Of a stretch of 34,687 nucleotides of DNA, positions 32,174 through 34,687 are shown piece by piece. The notes beneath the pieces are model-generated. The model had not been told where the DNA came from, searched no databases, and saw nothing but the letters and a program-made list of their open reading frames with translations. The DNA is from an uncultured Clostridia bacterium. Lineage in GTDB: Bacteria > Bacillota > Clostridia > Oscillospirales > Oscillospiraceae. The position numbers were made by a program, and so were the translations under genes. Where the stretch lies: the NCBI GenBank assembly GCA_937915065.1, contig CALDMR010000130.1:1-34687 (forward strand). Reading direction: 5' to 3'. Position 1 is the first letter of the stretch. Each line of letters starts with the position of its first letter.

Positions 32174-33267
32174 TTACATCTGTTTCATCTTGGGATCGAA
32201 CGCATCGCGCAAACCGTCGCCCAGCATGTTAAAGCACATCATCAGCAGCGCCAATACAATGACCGGCGGGATGATCTGATAGGGATAAATCGTAAAGACC
32301 TTATACGCATCGCTGATCAGCGAGCCCAGAGAACACATGGGCTGCGGCACACCCAGACCCACAAAGCTCAGGAATGCCTCGGTAAAAATAGCGTTGGGGA
32401 TGGAGAACATGGTGTTGGTGATCAGCTGGGAAATGATATTGGGCAGGAGCTCTTTGAAGATGATGCGCTGCCGGCACCCAGGGTGCGGGACGCCAACACA
32501 AATTCCTGCTCCTTCAGTTTCAGCATCTGGGCGCGGGCGATACGGCTCATGCCGATCCACCCCGTCAGAATCAAGGCCAGGGTAATGGTCTGCAGGCCGG
32601 GCTCCAGAACGATGAGCAACAGCGTGACAATGACCAGCGTGGGGATGGAGTTGGCAATCTCCACCAGGCGCTGGAGAATCGCATCCACCTTGCCGCCGAA
32701 GTAACCGGACACCAGGCCGTAGGTCATACCGATGACCATGTCGCAGATCACGGCAACCAGCGCGATATACAGCGAAATACGGGTACCCATCCATGTGCGG
32801 GTCCAAATATCGCGGCCCAGGTTGTCGGAACCGAACCAATAATACACATCTTCAAAGCCCTTTTCCAGGTAGCCATTGGTATGAATAGGGCCGGCAGAGG
32901 TGGCAATGGTCTGGCTGCCGTTCAAAATGCCCAGGTTTTCCAACAGGGGCACGCGGGGCGCCAGGTTTTGCTGGGGAAGCGACTGGCTGAAATAGGTGTA
33001 ATCCGAGATCATGGGGCCGATGATGGCCATAATGATGATCACGCCGATGCAGAACAGCGCAAACACCGCGCCCTTATTCTTCAGGGAGCGGGCTCTGGCA
33101 TCGCGCCAGAAGCTCTGCGCCTGGAAGTTGATATCCGCCTTGATGGCAGACAGGCCGCACAGCTCAAAGTCGTCGTCGCGCCACTCAAAGTTCTCCGTGG
33201 ACTCGGCTTCCCGCTGGGCTGCCAGCGCAGCGGCGGCCGCGGCCGCGGCTTTTTTCTTCTTATTCAT
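32174..33267 (-). pseudogene. oppC: oligopeptide ABC transporter permease OppC, frameshifted
   Basis: Two frames make one OppC of about 364 aa. The first runs from the ATG at 33267 (AAAGGAGG 6 nt upstream; ATGAATAA overlap with oppB) through a Lys4-Ala8 N-terminal tail, one transmembrane helix near 75-95, WFGSDNLGRDIWTR, and the membrane core to KLKEQEFVLASRTLGAG. Around 32464-32469 the reading frame must shift by one base to give RIIFKELLPNIISQ ... SFVGLGVPQP ... MLGDGLRDAFDP. The break is in the EAA loop, which docks on OppD/OppF, so an uncorrected gene would give a non-functional permease. All the other opp genes are intact, which favours a sequencing error or a very recent mutation. Confidence 0.85.
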
Positions 33268-34201
33268 GGCTATCCTCCTTTGCAAGACGGATTCGCGGAT
33301 CGATAATACCATAGAGGATATCCACAACAAGCATGATCCCGACATACATCACAGAATAGACAAACGCCAGGGCGATGGTCACGCTGTGGTCGTTGGACTG
33401 GATCGCCTGCACCATCAGCGAACCGATACCGGGAATGGAGAAAATCTTTTCCACCCCCAGGGAGCCGGTCATCAAGCTGACGATCAGGGGCGCCAGAACA
33501 GTGACGATCGGCACCAGCGCATTGCGCAGGGTATGGCGCGTGATCAGGGCCCGCTGCGACAGGCCCTTACTGGCCGCCAGCAGCAAGTAGTCGCTGTCCA
33601 GCACCTCCAGCATTTCACTGCGCGTAAAGCGCGCTATCGAAGCTATGGTGAACATACTGAGGGCAATGGATGGCAAAACGCTGGAAATAAAGGGGCTGTT
33701 CATCTGATACATCTGGGGGAACCAGCCGGCTTTGAAGCCCAGTGTATACGCTAAGAACAGTGCGAATACATACGATGGTACGGATACGCCTAAAACCGAT
33801 ACAATGGTACATAGCGTATCCCAAATGCTGTTGTGCTTCAGGGCAGCCACGATACCTAGGATCAGGCCGATGATCGTACCAAGGAGCACGGACTGAACGC
33901 CGATGCGCAGAGAAGTGGGCAGCCGGGTTTCCAGCAGCTGCGCAATGGGGGTGTTTTTACTGATGTTGTAAGAAACGCCCAAGTCGCCCTGAAGCATATT
34001 CGTTACATAATTGAAAAATTGTACGATCACCGCCTGAGCAAAACCATATTTGGACATCAGCAGGGCCTGTTGGGCAGGGGTCAGCTTTTCATCGTTAAAG
34101 GGAGAGCCGGGCATAAACTGAAGCAGCGCAAAAAGCACCAGCAAAATGACCAGCAGCGTGACCAGAGCCATGAGGATACGTTTCAATACATACTTTTTCA
34201 A
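33260..34201 (-). CDS. oppB: oligopeptide ABC transporter permease OppB
   Basis: 313 aa with six transmembrane helices, the first at about 9-28 (MALVTLLVILLVLFALL), followed by PGSPFNDEKL, the classic OppB/DppB segment. LGVSYNISKNTPIAQLL and the EAA loop LLLAASKGLSQRALITRHTLRNALVP are present. It ends DPRIRLAKED. The start codon is TTG at 34201 with GGGAGG 7 nt upstream, giving MKKYVLKRIL as expected. Its stop overlaps the oppC start by 8 nt. Intact. Confidence 0.95.
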   Translation of the reverse strand: MKKYVLKRILMALVTLLVILLVLFALLQFMPGSPFNDEKLTPAQQALLMSKYGFAQAVIVQFFNYVTNMLQGDLGVSYNISKNTPIAQLLETRLPTSLRIGVQSVLLGTIIGLILGIVAALKHNSIWDTLCTIVSVLGVSVPSYVFALFLAYTLGFKAGWFPQMYQMNSPFISSVLPSIALSMFTIASIARFTRSEMLEVLDSDYLLLAASKGLSQRALITRHTLRNALVPIVTVLAPLIVSLMTGSLGVEKIFSIPGIGSLMVQAIQSNDHSVTIALAFVYSVMYVGIMLVVDILYGIIDPRIRLAKEDSHE

Positions 34202-34406
34202 CGTCGTTCCTCCCTATCTTTTCTTTTGATAAAATTTCAGATTACCGCATCGACCGGTGAAAAAAATCAACCGACGGCGATAAGAACGCATATCTGCCGG
34301 TCTTTCCGGCAGCCTTTGATAAAGCGGGAAAAGCCGCCCCGTTCCTTGCAGACTGGGGTTCATCCTTTTCACGCCCGTCGACGCGCGCATTCCTTTCGGG
34401 AATGGG

Positions 34407-34456
34407 AAAGGCGCGGCAGCGCTGTTTCTATACAGATCCGTCGCTACCGCGCCTTT
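34407..34456 (-). other. intercistronic hairpin between oppA and oppB
   Basis: 15-nt arms (34407-34421 and 34442-34456) pair fully in the minus-strand RNA, with one U-G wobble that would be a C-A mismatch on the other strand. No T-run beyond TTT. Smaller hairpins (CATTCC/GGAATG; TGCCGG/CCGGCA) follow. The 328-nt gap 34202-34529 has no gene. Likely a 3' stabiliser or partial terminator that gives excess oppA mRNA. Confidence 0.6.
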
Positions 34457-34529
34457 GCTGTTTTATGAAATGTTAGTTTTTAGAAACAATCGTCAGCAGA
34501 CAGCAACAGATTGTCTCCGAGCGATTTGA

Positions 34530-34687
34530 TTACTGAACAACAGCGTTCTTGTAAACGCGGTTGATGGCCACGGGGTGGAACTCAATGCCGGAAACATAGC
34601 TCTTGATCATGGTAGCATTGCTCTTCTCGTACAGGGGGATGATCACCAGATCGTTCACAGCAATGGCCTCTGCCTGATGCAGGGCAT
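34530..34687 (-). CDS. oppA: peptide ABC transporter substrate-binding protein OppA, C-terminal end only
   Basis: The last 51 codons of a gene that starts outside the window. The visible end, ALHQAEAIAVNDLVIIPLYEKSNATMI (27 residues, in two parts: ALHQAEAIAVNDLVIIP and LYEKSNATMI), then GIEFHPVAINRVYKNA, has the closing pattern of the SBP_bac_5 family: a helix, a W/L-x-x-I-P-L-Y strand and a final segment. Stop codon at 34530-34532. Position directly upstream of oppB supports it as the binding protein of this importer. Confidence 0.85.
   Translation of the reverse strand, partial: ALHQAEAIAVNDLVIIPLYEKSNATMIKSYVSGIEFHPVAINRVYKNAVVQ

Noticed and set aside
1..34687. CRISPR arrays, insertion sequences or long direct repeats
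   Set aside because: None seen on reading both strands; repeats found are hairpins, operators and an alanine-codon run.

Overview
The window reads as one chromosomal segment of an anaerobic, endospore-forming Clostridia bacterium, most likely from the high-GC Oscillospiraceae/Butyricicoccaceae side of the class (inference). The pointers are high-GC coding DNA, a SpoIIR sporulation gene, an AddAB nuclease in place of RecBCD, a CD1247-type small protein beside efp, a TIGR01906 membrane protein, and SD sequences of the AGGAGG type. I see no phage, IS, CRISPR or plasmid genes. Most of it is housekeeping and transport.

Layout. 1-914 (+): the end of a tRNA t6A dehydratase (TcdA) gene, overlapped by a small lipoprotein resembling the SecD P1 head. 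1055-3924 (+): a modABC molybdate uptake operon with a strong promoter and a perfect palindrome over its -35. 4071-5176 (+): efp and a CD1247-like zinc-ribbon protein. 5299-8879 (-): a lone PduB-type microcompartment shell protein, a molybdate-sensing-type HTH/PBP regulator (YvgK-like) that probably controls modABC, a MATE exporter, and its MarR regulator with an operator-promoter. 9033-11860 (-): YigZ, HflX, a flavin-reductase-like protein and ribosomal protein bL31.

11997-18949 (-): addB-addA, the double-strand-break repair helicase/nuclease. 19070-24299 (-): spoIIR, and upstream of it a tight four-gene operon (aminotransferase, ApgM-type phosphoglycerate mutase or homoserine kinase, DUF1015 protein, ispE). 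The ispE terminator and a sigma-F-like promoter for spoIIR are superimposed. 24707-25937 (-): two unrecognised genes, the distal one visibly AT-richer. 26164-27621 (-): a NhaD-type ion antiporter with a structured leader. 27966-29603 (+): a DUF378 protein, a frameshifted YhhN-like gene and a DUF1461/TIGR01906 membrane protein. 29674-29750 (+): tRNA-Arg(CCG), followed by stacked terminators. 30109-34687 (-): an oligopeptide ABC importer, oppA(partial)-oppB-oppC-oppD-oppF, in which oppC carries a one-base frameshift.

The strongest points for follow-up are the spoIIR terminator/promoter overlap, the orphan PduB-like shell protein, the modA palindrome with its regulator encoded nearby, the two single-base frameshifts (possibly assembly errors), and the antiporter leader RNA. 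I did not find a multi-gene system that I would call new.
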